Origin: UBA2991 sp965221735 | GTDB taxonomy: Bacteria > Chloroflexota > Dehalococcoidia > Tepidiformales > Tepidiformaceae | Direction: 5' to 3' | DNA length: 64,000 bases | NCBI GenBank assembly: GCA_965221735.1 | Contig: OZ244910.1 | Coordinates: 434,001 to 498,000, forward strand | Shown: in pieces, positions 39,505-49,105 of the stretch | Layout of the letters: each line of letters begins with the position of its first letter | Numbering within the stretch: the stretch's first letter is position 1 | Program-made: the position numbers and the translations under genes | The notes under the pieces: model-generated | What the model was told of the DNA's origin: nothing | Seen by the model: the letters and a program-made list of their open reading frames with translations, nothing else | Database searches by the model: none

Positions 39505-41352
39505 TCACGGGCTGTCCCCGGCCGAGCCGGCGCGCTCGGCGGCGTAGTCCGTGAGTTCGCCCAGCAGGAAGCGGAAGTCGCGGTAGGCATCGGTCCCGCT
39601 GAGCTCCAGCCGCAGCAGGCGGAGCTCATCCCGCAACTTCGAGAGGTCCCCATGGACGCCGGCGGCGTCCGGCTGGGCGCTCTCGTGCTCGGACGAGAGC
39701 GCGCTGTAGCGGTCGGCCGTCAGCGCCACGATCGCCCCCAGCCGGAACAGGGAGTCGTCGAGCGTGTCGAACCGCGAGTCAACCCGGCCCCCGATATCGG
39801 CCTGCTGGCTGCGCCCCTCGCCGGAGCTCGGGTCGACCCAGCGGACCTCCACCGACCCCAGCGTCACCGGTGCGTCGCCCCCCTTCATGGCGCCGCCGTC
39901 CTCGTGGAGCTCCACTTCGTAGAAGACCGTCGTGGCCGCCGCCGAATAGATCTCGGCGAACTCCTTGCGGTTCTCTTCGAAGGTGTGGTCCGGTGTGACG
40001 CGGTTCTCGTACCCGAGGATGCGCCACGCCTTCACGGCGCCCGGGTCCCAGGTCACCTGTGCGCGGGTCTGGTCGGCGAACGGCGTCGAGAGGGCGAGCC
40101 AGTTCTCGCGGCCGAACGTCTCGCGCGCCTGACCCGTGTCGTTCAGGTAGCGGTACCAGCCGTTGCCGTGCTGGGCGAGCTGCTCCAGCAGGTAGTCGTT
40201 GTAGTTCCCGAGCCCGACGCCGATGGTGATCAGCCGCAGCGGGTTCAGGCTGTCGGTCTCGGGAGATGAGCCGAGGATCCCGAACGGGTCCGTCACGTCC
40301 ACGTTCGCGACGCCGTCCGACATCAGGATGATGTAGTTGTAGGCCTCCGGACGCTCGCGGCGGGCCGCGTCGGCGAGCTGCACGCCGAGGTTGAGGCCGG
40401 CCTGCACGTTCGTGTTGTCGTGCGGGTTCAGCCGGGCGATGGACTGCACCACGTCCTCGTCGTCCGGGGTGGTGTGCTCCACGGTGTAGGCGTCGATGAC
40501 GGACGTGGTGAAGTGCACGACGGCGATGCGGTCGCGTTCGCCCAGGCTCTGGCGGATGGTTTCGGCCGCCTCTCGCGCAATCGCCACCCGGTTGCCGCCG
40601 GACATCGACCCCGATGCATCGAGCACGAGCGTCACGTTGAGCGGCGTGTCGTCGGGAAGCTGCGGGGCCTGGAAGGCGATGCGCACGAGCTGCAGGTTGG
40701 CCTCAAGCGGGTGGCGGGCGGCGGCGGTCGTGATGCCGTAGCTGCCAGTGTCCTCGGGGAGGGGGTAGTCGTAGTCGAAGGCGTTCACCCACTCCTCGGC
40801 GCGCACCGAATCCGGCTCCACGTTGTAGTGGTTCTTGGCCCAGGTCAGCGCGAGGAGGTACGAGGTGCGGTCAACGTCGAGGCTGAAGGTCGAGACCGGG
40901 TCGACCGCCGTCGCCACGAAGGGCAGGCGGCTGTAGTCCCTGAAGGTCGTGTCCTCGGGCTGACCCCGCTGGATCTGCCCGAAGAGGTCGGCGGGGCTTC
41001 CCCCGCCCTTTCCCGCCGACCCGCCGATGCCAACCACGGCGCGGCTGGCCTGGGCGCGTACCTGCCCCTGCTCACGGCGGGAGGTCCGGGTCGTCGCGCA
41101 GCCGTCGCACGAGTAGTCCTGCCCGGCCGCCGTCGACTCCTCCCCGGGGGCAGCTTCCGTGGGCTCGACCTTGGCGGCGGTGTCCTGGGCCGTCACGGGC
41201 TCGTTCTGCTGACCGGGGACCATTGCCACGGGGGTTCCGGGGTCGTCGCCCGGGTCGTCGACGGTGCCGCCGTAGGCGACAAGCGCCAGGGCGAGCAGCG
41301 CCGCGGTCGCTCCCCCCACCAGGATCCGGGATATCCACCTCGTGAGCCGCAT
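39505..41352 (-). CDS. YfbK-like von Willebrand factor A domain protein
   Basis: A 615-residue protein with an N-terminal membrane segment (about residues 10-29), a disordered acidic linker, a Ser/Cys patch with CDGC, the N-terminal YfbK domain (TFSLDVDRTSYLLALTWAK), and a VWA domain with the metal site DASGSMSGG. The segment ends LVAYGG, a lipobox with tyrosine in place of cysteine, so it is probably anchored rather than lipidated. ATG 41352 with GGAGG is chosen. Probable extracytoplasmic binding role; partner unknown. Confidence 0.88.
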   Translation of the reverse strand: MRLTRWISRILVGGATAALLALALVAYGGTVDDPGDDPGTPVAMVPGQQNEPVTAQDTAAKVEPTEAAPGEESTAAGQDYSCDGCATTRTSRREQGQVRAQASRAVVGIGGSAGKGGGSPADLFGQIQRGQPEDTTFRDYSRLPFVATAVDPVSTFSLDVDRTSYLLALTWAKNHYNVEPDSVRAEEWVNAFDYDYPLPEDTGSYGITTAAARHPLEANLQLVRIAFQAPQLPDDTPLNVTLVLDASGSMSGGNRVAIAREAAETIRQSLGERDRIAVVHFTTSVIDAYTVEHTTPDDEDVVQSIARLNPHDNTNVQAGLNLGVQLADAARRERPEAYNYIILMSDGVANVDVTDPFGILGSSPETDSLNPLRLITIGVGLGNYNDYLLEQLAQHGNGWYRYLNDTGQARETFGRENWLALSTPFADQTRAQVTWDPGAVKAWRILGYENRVTPDHTFEENRKEFAEIYSAAATTVFYEVELHEDGGAMKGGDAPVTLGSVEVRWVDPSSGEGRSQQADIGGRVDSRFDTLDDSLFRLGAIVALTADRYSALSSEHESAQPDAAGVHGDLSKLRDELRLLRLELSGTDAYRDFRFLLGELTDYAAERAGSAGDSP

Positions 41353-41628
41353 GTGAGCCTCCTGCCGGGCCGCGACGCGCCGGGTTGCCCGCCCCCACAT
41401 CACCGCGCGGAACCGCTAGTTGGTGTGCGGTCCTTGCTGTCCGTGGCCCGACTGTAGGGACGAAAGTGCCGAATTACCCCGTCCGTTTTCGGCGAATTTC
41501 GGGCAATTTCCGGCGGGGCTCCGGGTTGGTCTCCCGGTTGGAGGGGAGGGGTCGCGGGCTGCCTGCGGGAGGCGGATACTGGGCCGCGCACAGGCAAGAT
41601 TCAGACCAGATCCAGACTGGAGTTGACC

Positions 41629-42510
41629 ATGCCGTTCACGAATCCCGGGTTCCTCGTCTCGACCGACTGGCTGGCGGAACACCTGCTCGACGGCGACGTC
41701 CGCGTTTTCGAGGCGACGGTGTTCTTGCGCCCCGGCGACGGCGGCGGCTTTCGCGTCGAGTCGGGGCGCGGGGAGTACGAGTCGGGGCACATTCCCGGCG
41801 CCGGATTCCTCGACCTGCAGGCCGACTTCTCCGACAACGAGCAGCGCCTGCGCTTCATGATGCCCTCCGCCGAGGCGTTCGCTGAGGCGGCCGGACGGCA
41901 CGGCATCTCCGAGTCCTCAAGGCTGGTCCTCTACGACCGATCCGGTTCGATGTGGGCCGCGAGGCTGTGGTGGATGTTCCAGTCGATGGGGTGCCGGCGC
42001 GCGGCCGTGCTCGATGGCGGCTGGACGCGCTGGACCGCCGAGGACCGCGCCGTCTCAACGGACCCGGCGACGTACGAGGCCACCACCTTCACGCCGACCC
42101 CCGACCCCGGGCGGTTCGCCGACCTCGACGAGGTCCGGGCGTTCATCGAGGCCGGCGACACGGCCGGGAGCTGCCTCATCAACGCCCTCGGGCGGGACCA
42201 GCACTCGGGCGCCGACGGTGGGCAGCGGTACGGCCGCGCGGGGCACATCCCCGGCGCGGTCAACGTGCCGGCGATGGAGCTGACCGATCCCGAGACCGGG
42301 CTCTACCGCCCCGCGGAGGAGTTGGCGTCACTCTTCGAGCATGCGGGCGCGGACAGGACCCAGCGCGTCGTGACCTACTGCGGCGGCGGCATCGCTGCCT
42401 CCAGCGACGCCCTCGTCCTCTCGCTCCTGGGGTACGAGGACATTGCCGTCTACGACGCCTCGATGTCCGAGTACGCCGCCGACCCGTCCCTGCCGCTGGT
42501 GGTCGACTAG
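41629..42510 (+). CDS. Rhodanese-type sulfurtransferase
   Basis: A 293-residue two-domain rhodanese. The N-terminal inactive domain includes ESGHIPGAGFLDLQADFSD and LYDRSGSMWAARLWWMF; the second domain carries the catalytic cysteine C251 in the loop CGGGIA after RVVTY. It transfers sulfane sulfur to cyanide or a thiol; 3-mercaptopyruvate or thiosulfate could be donor. ATG 41629 has GGAG upstream; TTG 41623 is a less likely start. The 276-bp gap upstream has no gene and only weakly similar TTTCGG-like repeats. Confidence 0.92.
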   Translation: MPFTNPGFLVSTDWLAEHLLDGDVRVFEATVFLRPGDGGGFRVESGRGEYESGHIPGAGFLDLQADFSDNEQRLRFMMPSAEAFAEAAGRHGISESSRLVLYDRSGSMWAARLWWMFQSMGCRRAAVLDGGWTRWTAEDRAVSTDPATYEATTFTPTPDPGRFADLDEVRAFIEAGDTAGSCLINALGRDQHSGADGGQRYGRAGHIPGAVNVPAMELTDPETGLYRPAEELASLFEHAGADRTQRVVTYCGGGIAASSDALVLSLLGYEDIAVYDASMSEYAADPSLPLVVD

Positions 42511-42533
42511 CCGCCCCACCCGCCCCCCGGCGC

Positions 42534-43793
42534 CTATTCGACCGTGATCGTTGCCGGGTCGACGCCCAGCCTCACGAGTATCGCGTCGAGCTCCGCCTCG
42601 TTTCGCATCTCCCGCACCAGCGCCATGAATGCGAGAAGGTCGCCCGTCTCCTCCCACACGCGTTCGACCTTCGGTCCGATCGGGTCCGATGACTGCGGCA
42701 GGGTGGCGTACGAGCCGTAGAAGGCGAAGTAGGCCTGGTTGATCTTGCGGATGTAGATTCCGTGTTCCGCCAGATGCAGGCGGCGCTCCTCCATCAACGC
42801 CTCCGCCTCCGCCACCCGGCCCTCCGCCAGCAGGTCGTCGACCGCAAGCCGCAACTCGCGCATCTCCGTACTGAAGGCGAGCGACGACCGCTCCCGTGGC
42901 GGCGCGCGTCCGTCTGCCCCCTCGGGCAGGTCGATCGGGTGCCGTTCCCGGGCGATGCGCGCGATCTCCACCTCCGCCACGTTGGCTACCGTCTCGTTCA
43001 GCGTGGGTCCGTCGGGCGTGTTGTAGGCGATCCCCAGCGGGTAGAAGGCGAGGTAGAAGTGGACCCACTCATGCGCCGCAGTCCGCAGGACCGAGTAGTA
43101 CGACCGGTCCTCGCGAATGATCGCCGGGTAGACCGCAAGCCCGCCGATGGGCAGCACCACCGACACCGTGTCCTCGTCGTCCGTGTGCGCCTCGATCCGC
43201 TCGATCGCGTCCAGCGTCAGGTCCGGTTGCAGGAGCGTATACCCCTGTGCCCGGATCTCGTCCCGGGGGGAGCGCACGAGGACCTGTGGCGGGTTCGTCA
43301 GTTCGATGTCCACCGCCGGCCAGAGCATCGTCACTCCCTCGAAAAGCGGGAGCGGCCGCTCCAGCCCCGCCGCCACGACCGCGTCCGCCACATATCCCTC
43401 GATGATGCGCTCGACGTCGTTCTCGTAGAGCGCACGCTCGTTCGCCAGCGCCTCCAACAGCGCCCGGTCCGGCGACTCGGCCTGCAGTTCGGCCCGGATC
43501 GCGGATGTCAGCCGAAAGTACGTTTCCAGCCGCTCCGCTTCCTCCGCCTCGTTGAGCGCCTCCCCGACGCCCAGCAGGCTGAAGACGGACCCCGCCAGGT
43601 GTTCCGCCTCCCATCGCCACACCGAATACTCCTCGCTTCCCACCGGCCCGCGCGCCACCAGCAGGCTGAGCGCGATCACGAGCGCCAGCGTGAACGTCGC
43701 TGCCGCCGTCGTCGACAGCAGCAACAGCGGCGGCTGCCACGGGCGCAGCTCCACCGGCGAAGTGTCCAGCCCGGAGGGGCGCAGGCCCTTCAT
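42534..43793 (-). CDS. Membrane-anchored protein with HExxH (candidate zinc metallopeptidase)
   Basis: A 419-residue protein I do not recognise by family. One membrane helix (about residues 22-48) anchors it, with the rest probably outside. Residues 241-245 are HEWVH, and 22 residues later NETVAN provides E267, an arrangement like gluzincins. A helical region with many Glu and Arg follows. The HExxH in AAHEWVHFYLAF sits in a predicted helix as in real zincins. The peptidase role is inference. Confidence 0.65.
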   Translation of the reverse strand: MKGLRPSGLDTSPVELRPWQPPLLLLSTTAAATFTLALVIALSLLVARGPVGSEEYSVWRWEAEHLAGSVFSLLGVGEALNEAEEAERLETYFRLTSAIRAELQAESPDRALLEALANERALYENDVERIIEGYVADAVVAAGLERPLPLFEGVTMLWPAVDIELTNPPQVLVRSPRDEIRAQGYTLLQPDLTLDAIERIEAHTDDEDTVSVVLPIGGLAVYPAIIREDRSYYSVLRTAAHEWVHFYLAFYPLGIAYNTPDGPTLNETVANVAEVEIARIARERHPIDLPEGADGRAPPRERSSLAFSTEMRELRLAVDDLLAEGRVAEAEALMEERRLHLAEHGIYIRKINQAYFAFYGSYATLPQSSDPIGPKVERVWEETGDLLAFMALVREMRNEAELDAILVRLGVDPATITVE

Positions 43794-43843
43794 CCCTCCA
43801 GTCTAGGGTCTGCCTCCCCGCCCCCGCCTTTCCCGGCGATACA

Positions 43844-44437
43844 ATGAGCACGCTTATGGCAGCAGGGTCGCCGGCAGCCCCGGGAGCGGCGCTCGAACAC
43901 CCATCCGCGCGCCGCCTGCGCTACGCCTCCTTCGAGATGCGTGTCGCTGCCGTTGCCATCGACGCCCTCGTTCTGTTCTTCGTCGCGGGAGTGCTCATCA
44001 TCGCCGGCTCGGTCAACCTGCTCCTCTCCTCGGACTTCGATCGAGTCGACGCCTCAGGCAGCTCCATCAGCCTCTTCTGGGCGCTCGTCGGGGCCGTGCC
44101 CGCCGCCTGCTTCCTCTACTTCTTCCTCGGGTTCGCCTTCTGGGGGAAGACCGCCGGCGCCGCCATCATGCGGATAAGCGTGGTGCGCTCCGACGGCGGC
44201 GACCTCGGCCTGGTCGGCGCCCTCGCCCGCGTGACCGGCATGCTCAGCTACGTGCTCGTCCTGGGCATCGGCGCGGTCCTCGCCTACGTCCTGCGCGGAA
44301 CCCCCGCCGCCGCCGGCCTGTTCGTCGGTATCAGCCTGCTTGGCTGCGTCGCCGGCCTGCTCTGGGCCGTCTTCGACCCCTACCGGCGCGCCCTGCACGA
44401 CCGCATCGCCGGGACCATCGTCGTGCAGGGCGTGTAG
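43844..44437 (+). CDS. RDD-family membrane protein
   Basis: A 197-residue protein with four hydrophobic helices. The conserved RDD elements are RLRYASFEMRVAAVAIDALVL at the start (segment of about 21 residues), GFAFWGKTAGAAIMRISVV, and the end DPYRRALHDRIAGTIVV. RDD proteins may transport small solutes or ions; the substrate is not known. ATG 43844 or ATG 43856 could be the start. The next gene begins 9 bp after its stop. Confidence 0.88.
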   Translation: MSTLMAAGSPAAPGAALEHPSARRLRYASFEMRVAAVAIDALVLFFVAGVLIIAGSVNLLLSSDFDRVDASGSSISLFWALVGAVPAACFLYFFLGFAFWGKTAGAAIMRISVVRSDGGDLGLVGALARVTGMLSYVLVLGIGAVLAYVLRGTPAAAGLFVGISLLGCVAGLLWAVFDPYRRALHDRIAGTIVVQGV

Positions 44438-44446
44438 GGTGATCGG

Positions 44447-45511
44447 ATGCTGAGCCGCCGTTCGAACTTCCCCCGGCGCGGGCCCGTCAGCGAGCGCGTA
44501 TTCGGGAAGGCCTACGCCGAAGCCGAGCACGGTGGTACCTGGCTCGCCTCCGGGCTGTTCGCCATCACCCTCTTCCTGTTCATCGCTTCCCTGAGCGTCT
44601 ACGAGATCACCCGCCCTGATCGCGCCCAGGCGCTCCTCGCCGCCGGCATCGCCTCCCTCACCGATATTGACGCGACTCTCGAGGAGAACCTCCCCGCCCT
44701 GCGCGACGAGGCCCGCTCGTCCACGGAGGAAACGGTCCAGCTGCCCGAGTACCCCCTCCCCATCACCCTCAGCCGCCTTGAGGCCCTTACCGCCGACACC
44801 CCCACCCTCCGCGCCATCGTCCTCGACCGCTCCGCCAAGCTCGTCTACGCCACGGGACTGGACGCCTTCGACGAGACGGGCGAGCAGGCATCCGATCTCT
44901 TCTCGATCTACAACGTCATCCGCGAGCTCGTCGGCTTCCTCACCGGCGACGTTCACGACCGCGCCCGCTGGTTGGCGCTCGCCAGCCTCGTCCTGGCAAG
45001 CGTCCTGGGGGCCGCCACGCTCGCCCTCAACCGCGGGTTCGCGCGCTTCACCTCCTTCGGGCTCGCCGTGCTGCTCGCCGCGGCGCCCGGCTATTTGATC
45101 GCCCGTGGCGGGAGCTATCTCATCGACCGTTTCGGTTCGGCGGACCCCTTCGTCGTCGACCTCCAGCTGCTCGTGCAGGTCATGCTCGACGTTCCCGAGC
45201 GCAACTTCCTGATCGCCGGCTCCCTCGGGCTCATCATCGCCTTCGCCGGCAGGGTTCTCGGCTTCATTGCCGATCACCTCTTCTCGGACGAGTCGCTCGA
45301 CCCCAACGCCTACGACACCGGCCCCACCCTCCCCTTCGCCGCCGTCCCCGGCCCGACCCACGAGCTCTCGCGGCGCGGGGGCCTGCGGCTGCCCGACCTG
45401 GGCGCACTCCGGCAGCGCTTCGGCGGGATGTCACTCCCCGCCCGTCCCCCCGCCGCCCCTCCTCCCCGCCGCGAGCCCGAGGTCGGCGGCGCCCGCGACG
45501 AGGACGGCTAG
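44447..45511 (+). CDS. Hypothetical membrane protein
   Basis: A 354-residue protein I do not recognise. About four hydrophobic helices are visible (residues about 33-52, 173-195, 200-220 and 256-275), with an external-looking domain between the first and second, and a cytoplasmic tail rich in proline and arginine at the end (PPAAPPPRRE). It follows the RDD gene by 9 bp, so the two are probably expressed together. Confidence 0.68.
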   Translation: MLSRRSNFPRRGPVSERVFGKAYAEAEHGGTWLASGLFAITLFLFIASLSVYEITRPDRAQALLAAGIASLTDIDATLEENLPALRDEARSSTEETVQLPEYPLPITLSRLEALTADTPTLRAIVLDRSAKLVYATGLDAFDETGEQASDLFSIYNVIRELVGFLTGDVHDRARWLALASLVLASVLGAATLALNRGFARFTSFGLAVLLAAAPGYLIARGGSYLIDRFGSADPFVVDLQLLVQVMLDVPERNFLIAGSLGLIIAFAGRVLGFIADHLFSDESLDPNAYDTGPTLPFAAVPGPTHELSRRGGLRLPDLGALRQRFGGMSLPARPPAAPPPRREPEVGGARDEDG

Positions 45512-45542
45512 GCCGCACTCACGCCACTCGCCACGCCTGGCG

Positions 45543-46088
45543 TCAGCCGCCGGTGGCAGCCATTTCGAGGAGCTTGCCGACCGTCCTCCAGGCTCGACCC
45601 GTGCTGGTGGTCGAGAGGGCGGAGTCGAAGTAGCTGTTGGTGAGCTTGCTGCGGGCGAACCCGTTCGGACAGTGAAGAAAGACCTCGCGACCCACGACCG
45701 CGAACTCGTCGCCGGGCGAGCGATTCGGGTCCAGCGCTTCAACGCGCTCGGGATCCGGGAGGTCGGCCAGGAAGAGGACGAGCAGCTTGTCCGCTTCGGC
45801 CCCGGCGAACGGGTTCGCCTCAACCGTCGCCCGGAGCTCCGCGGCCGTTCGCGTGACCACCGGAACGCGATAGCCGAAGCGATCCCGGATCGAGGCGCTG
45901 ATCAGGGAGGGGATGGCGTCCGCAGGCGTGGCGCCGGCGCGAAAGAGCACGTTCCCGCTCTGGATGTAGGTCCGCACGTCCTCGCACCCCGCCTCCCGAA
46001 ATAGGGCAGCGAGGTCCTTCATCGGCAGCTTGTTCTTCCCGCCGACGTTGATCCCGCGAAGCAGGGCGATGTTCAGGGTGCTTCCCAT
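45543..46088 (-). CDS. DUF1697-family protein
   Basis: A 181-residue DUF1697 protein: IALLRGINVGGKNKLPMKDL at the start, YIQSGNVLFRA, and the closing WRTVGKLLEMA. The function of the family is not known. Its ATG (46088) shares one base with the endonuclease III stop (TGATG), so the two are translationally coupled. Confidence 0.9.
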   Translation of the reverse strand: MGSTLNIALLRGINVGGKNKLPMKDLAALFREAGCEDVRTYIQSGNVLFRAGATPADAIPSLISASIRDRFGYRVPVVTRTAAELRATVEANPFAGAEADKLLVLFLADLPDPERVEALDPNRSPGDEFAVVGREVFLHCPNGFARSKLTNSYFDSALSTTSTGRAWRTVGKLLEMAATGG

Positions 46089-46756
46089 CAGTCGCCTACC
46101 CCCACCGGCAGGACGCTGCTTGGGCACGACGCCTCCAGCGGGCACGCCTCGCAGTTCGGCGCCCGCGCGCCGCACGTCCGCCGCCCGTGCTTGATCAGCA
46201 GCATGTGGAAACGGTAGTAGAGGTCGGGCGGCGCCAGCGCTTCGAGCCGTTCGTGTGCCTGCTCCGGCGTCGTCTTCGGGGGCACCAGCGCCAGCCGCTT
46301 CGCGACCCGCTCCACGTGCGTGTCCACCGGCAGCGCCGGCCGCCCCAGCGCGAACAGCAGCACGCAGGCCGCCGTCTTCGGCCCCACGCCCGGCAAGCCC
46401 CGCAGCCACGTGCGGGCCTCCTCCAGTGGTTCCTCCTCCAGGAACGCGAGGTTCCAGTCCGGCGCGCGCTCCCGGACCGCCTCCAGGATGCGCTTGATGC
46501 GCGGCCCTTTCTGCTGCGCCAGCCCGCCCGTCTGGATCGTCGCGATCAGCTCCTCCAGCGGCGCCTCCGCGACCGCGTCCCAGTTCGGGTAGCGCCGCAT
46601 GAGCTGGACGAACGCGCGACCGCTGTTCCTGTCCGATGTGTTCTGGGAGAGCACCGTCAGCACCAGCTCCGCCACCGCGTCGCCGTGCGGCCGCGACTCC
46701 GGCTCGCCGTACAGCTCGCCCAGGGCCTCCATGATCGCGTCCGGATCGAGGGTCAC
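46088..46756 (-). CDS. nth: Endonuclease III (DNA glycosylase/AP lyase)
   Basis: A 222-residue base-excision enzyme removing oxidised pyrimidines. The helix-hairpin-helix LPGVGPKTAA includes catalytic K127, and D145 lies in PVDTHVERVAKRL. The 4Fe-4S cluster cysteines near the C terminus have the standard C-x6-C-x2-C-x5-C spacing. GTG 46756 is used; longer starts would run into the divergent selD promoter region. Confidence 0.93.
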   Translation of the reverse strand: MTLDPDAIMEALGELYGEPESRPHGDAVAELVLTVLSQNTSDRNSGRAFVQLMRRYPNWDAVAEAPLEELIATIQTGGLAQQKGPRIKRILEAVRERAPDWNLAFLEEEPLEEARTWLRGLPGVGPKTAACVLLFALGRPALPVDTHVERVAKRLALVPPKTTPEQAHERLEALAPPDLYYRFHMLLIKHGRRTCGARAPNCEACPLEASCPSSVLPVGVGD

Positions 46757-46812
46757 CTCGACATTCTGGCACGCGCCATCCCCGCTACGCCTCCGTCCCT
46801 TACGATCGTCCC

Positions 46813-47862
46813 GTGACTGCACACGAGATCCGGCTGACGGACCTGACCGGCTGCGGCGGCTGAGCGTCCAAGGCGGGCCCTGAGGCCCTGGCGCAGGTTC
46901 TGTCGCCACTGACCGAGGCGTTCGACCCCGAAGCGCATCCCGACCTCCTCGCCGGGCTCGGGACGCCCGATGATGCCGCCGTCTACCGCATCAACGCGCG
47001 CACCGCCGTTATCGCCACCCTCGACTTCTTCGCCCCGCTCGTCGACGACCCCTGGCACTACGGCGCCATCGCCGCCGCCAACGCCATGTCCGACGTTTAC
47101 GCGATGGGCGGCGAGGTCGTACTCGCCCTCAACGTCGCCGCCTTCCCCGAGGACCTGCCGCCGGATGTCGCCGCCGGCATCATCCGTGGCGGCGCCGACA
47201 AGGTGGCCGAGGCCGGCGGCGCCGTCGCCGGCGGCCACACGGTCTGGGACGACGAACCCAAGTACGGCCTCAGCGTGCTGGGCCTTGCCAATCCCTCCCG
47301 CCTGCTCCGCAAGGCCGCCCTCCGCCCCGGCGATCGCCTCTACCTGACCAAGCCCCTCGGCACGGGCGTCATCCTCTCCTCGACCGGCAGCGGTCGCGGC
47401 GACCCCGCCTGGCTGGACGCGGCAATCGACTCGATGCTGCGGCTCAACCGCCACGCCGCCCATCTCGCCGTCGCCGCCCGCCTGCGCGCCGCCACCGACG
47501 TCACCGGCTTCGGCCTGCTCGGGCACCTCTGGGAGATGGTCGAGCGCTCCGGCGTTGCCGCCACCGTCGACGCCTCCGCCCTCCCCCTCCTCCCCGGCGC
47601 GCGCGAATCCGCCGCCATGGACGCCCACACCGGCGGCGAGGGCCGCAACCGCGACTGGGTCGGCGATAGCCTCACCGTGGGCGGGAACGTCCCGCCCGAG
47701 CTCGCCGCCATCGCCTTCGACCCCCAGACCTCCGGCGGCCTCCTCCTCGCCTGCCCCGCCCGCAAGGCGAAGGCCCTCGAAGCCGCCTTCGCCGCCGACC
47801 ACGAACCCCTCCACCCCATCGGCCGCGTCCGCCGGGGCGAGCCGGGCATCACGCTCCGCTAG
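46813..47862 (+). CDS. selD: Selenophosphate synthetase, selenocysteine-containing (SelD)
   Basis: A 349-residue enzyme when the TGA at 46861-46863 is read as selenocysteine. It makes selenophosphate from selenide and ATP, the selenium donor for Sec-tRNA. From GTG 46813 the start reads TAHEIRLTDLTGCGG, then U17, then ASKAGPEALAQVL. U17 and K20 fall exactly at E. coli SelD C17 and K20. Later motifs agree: LDFFAPLVDDPWHYGAIAAA, NAMSDVYAMGG, GGHTVWDDEPKYGL and DPQTSGGLLLA. The length is normal. A GC-rich hairpin follows the TGA. The first visible frame without recoding starts inside the protein. It is divergent from nth, and its presence supports Sec use by the DsbA/FrnE gene at 12159. Confidence 0.95.
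46875..46888 (+). promoter_or_regulatory. SECIS-like hairpin after the selD TGA
   Basis: GGGCC (46875-46879), loop CTGA, GGCCC (46884-46888) begins 12 nt after the TGA; the loop is about 17 nt downstream, in the range expected for bacterial SECIS elements. Binding by SelB is inferred. Confidence 0.5.
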
Positions 47863-47885
47863 GGTCACTTCTTCTGCCCGAGTGC

Positions 47886-49103
47886 CTATGAGGTCTCGCC
47901 CGCCTCGAGATTGCTGATGAGGTCCAGGAGGCCGGCCGGCTCCCAGGCGCGGTAACGGCGTGACCGGCCGAGGGGGGTCAGCACGCCGGCGCTCTCAAGT
48001 TGGGCGAATGCCTGGTTGACCGCTGGCTGACTCCGTCCTGTCGCCTCCACGGCGTCGGCAACGGTCAGCGCCGGGTATTCCGGCAGCGAGTCGATGATTG
48101 CCCAGGCGGTGGCATGGGAGCGGGGCTTCTCTGTCTCCTGCAGGCGGCGGCGCCAGAACTCCTGGAGGTCAACGACGAGATCGTGATAGTGGATCGCCAG
48201 ATCCGTCGCTCGCGCGGTCGCCGACGCGAAGAACGTGACCCACTCGTCCACCCGTCCCTCCCGGAATCCGACGAGGCCCCCGATGTAGGAGTCTCGGAGG
48301 TTGGAGAGAGCCACACTGATAGGCGGGACGAAGCGTGGCGCGAGACCCCGGCGGCGGAGCAGCGCCTGCACAAACGCGCGGCCAGTACGCCCGTTACCGT
48401 CGTCGAAGGGGTGAATGGTCTCGAACTGAGCGTGCGCGATCGCAGCCTGCAGCAGTGGCGGCGCCTCCTCCGACTCGCTGAACTCACAGAGGTTCTCCAG
48501 TAAATCGCCGACCGCCTCGGGGGGAGGTGGCACGTAGTCTGCTCCGCACGGGTTGTAGTCGTTGCCGCCGATCCAGTTCTGGCTGTCCCGCAGCTTGCCT
48601 GCGGAACGGCCCGTGACGTCGCGCTCCATGAGGATGGCGTGGATCTCCAGGAGATCGTTGGGGGAAAGCCGGCGGGCATCAGCGGTGCGCTGCACCGCCT
48701 CTTCCATGGCGTCAATGTTCGCGATGATCTCGGAGACCTGCCGCCCGACGCTGCGTCCTGCCCGCCTCTGCGCTTCGGCCAGCGCCAGTGCCCGTGCGTC
48801 TGCCTGCATGCCCTCGACTTTCGATGAGGCGATCGACTCCGTCCGCAGGAGCAGCCGCGAGAGCGATGCCATGGTCGTTGGGGGCATTCCGTCCAGCGCC
48901 AGCACCTTTCGCTCCACTTCCGACAGGGTTGCCGCCACATCGGAAGGGAGGGCGAAGTCCTCATGCTGGAGAGGGTCGGGGATGAACGTCTCGTACGCGC
49001 AGGCACGGCGGTACCGCGGTGGGGCATACAGAGTGGGGTCATGTCGCCAGACTCGGCGGACGGCTCTCCCTCGCATGATCCTTTCGCTGTCCCCTCTTCT
49101 CAA
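47886..49103 (-). CDS. Fic-family AMPylase with built-in inhibitory helix
   Basis: A 405-residue Fic protein. The catalytic motif HPFDDGNGRTGR starts at H231. The inhibitory motif S-x3-E-G is at 93-98 (E97), upstream of the core, so the enzyme is normally self-inhibited (class II). The C-terminal part (ALTVADAVEATGRSQPAVNQ; LTPLGRSRRYRAW) is a winged-helix DNA-binding domain. TTG 49103 is favoured because AGGAGG lies 8 nt upstream of it; ATG 49076 is an alternative. The target protein is unknown. Confidence 0.9.
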   Translation of the reverse strand: MRRGDSERIMRGRAVRRVWRHDPTLYAPPRYRRACAYETFIPDPLQHEDFALPSDVAATLSEVERKVLALDGMPPTTMASLSRLLLRTESIASSKVEGMQADARALALAEAQRRAGRSVGRQVSEIIANIDAMEEAVQRTADARRLSPNDLLEIHAILMERDVTGRSAGKLRDSQNWIGGNDYNPCGADYVPPPPEAVGDLLENLCEFSESEEAPPLLQAAIAHAQFETIHPFDDGNGRTGRAFVQALLRRRGLAPRFVPPISVALSNLRDSYIGGLVGFREGRVDEWVTFFASATARATDLAIHYHDLVVDLQEFWRRRLQETEKPRSHATAWAIIDSLPEYPALTVADAVEATGRSQPAVNQAFAQLESAGVLTPLGRSRRYRAWEPAGLLDLISNLEAGETS

Positions 49104-49105
49104 AT

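Noticed and set aside
41353..41628. Repeat array or small RNA in the gap before the rhodanese gene
   Set aside because: The TTTCGG-like units are weak and irregular, and no stable structure or promoter pair is evident.
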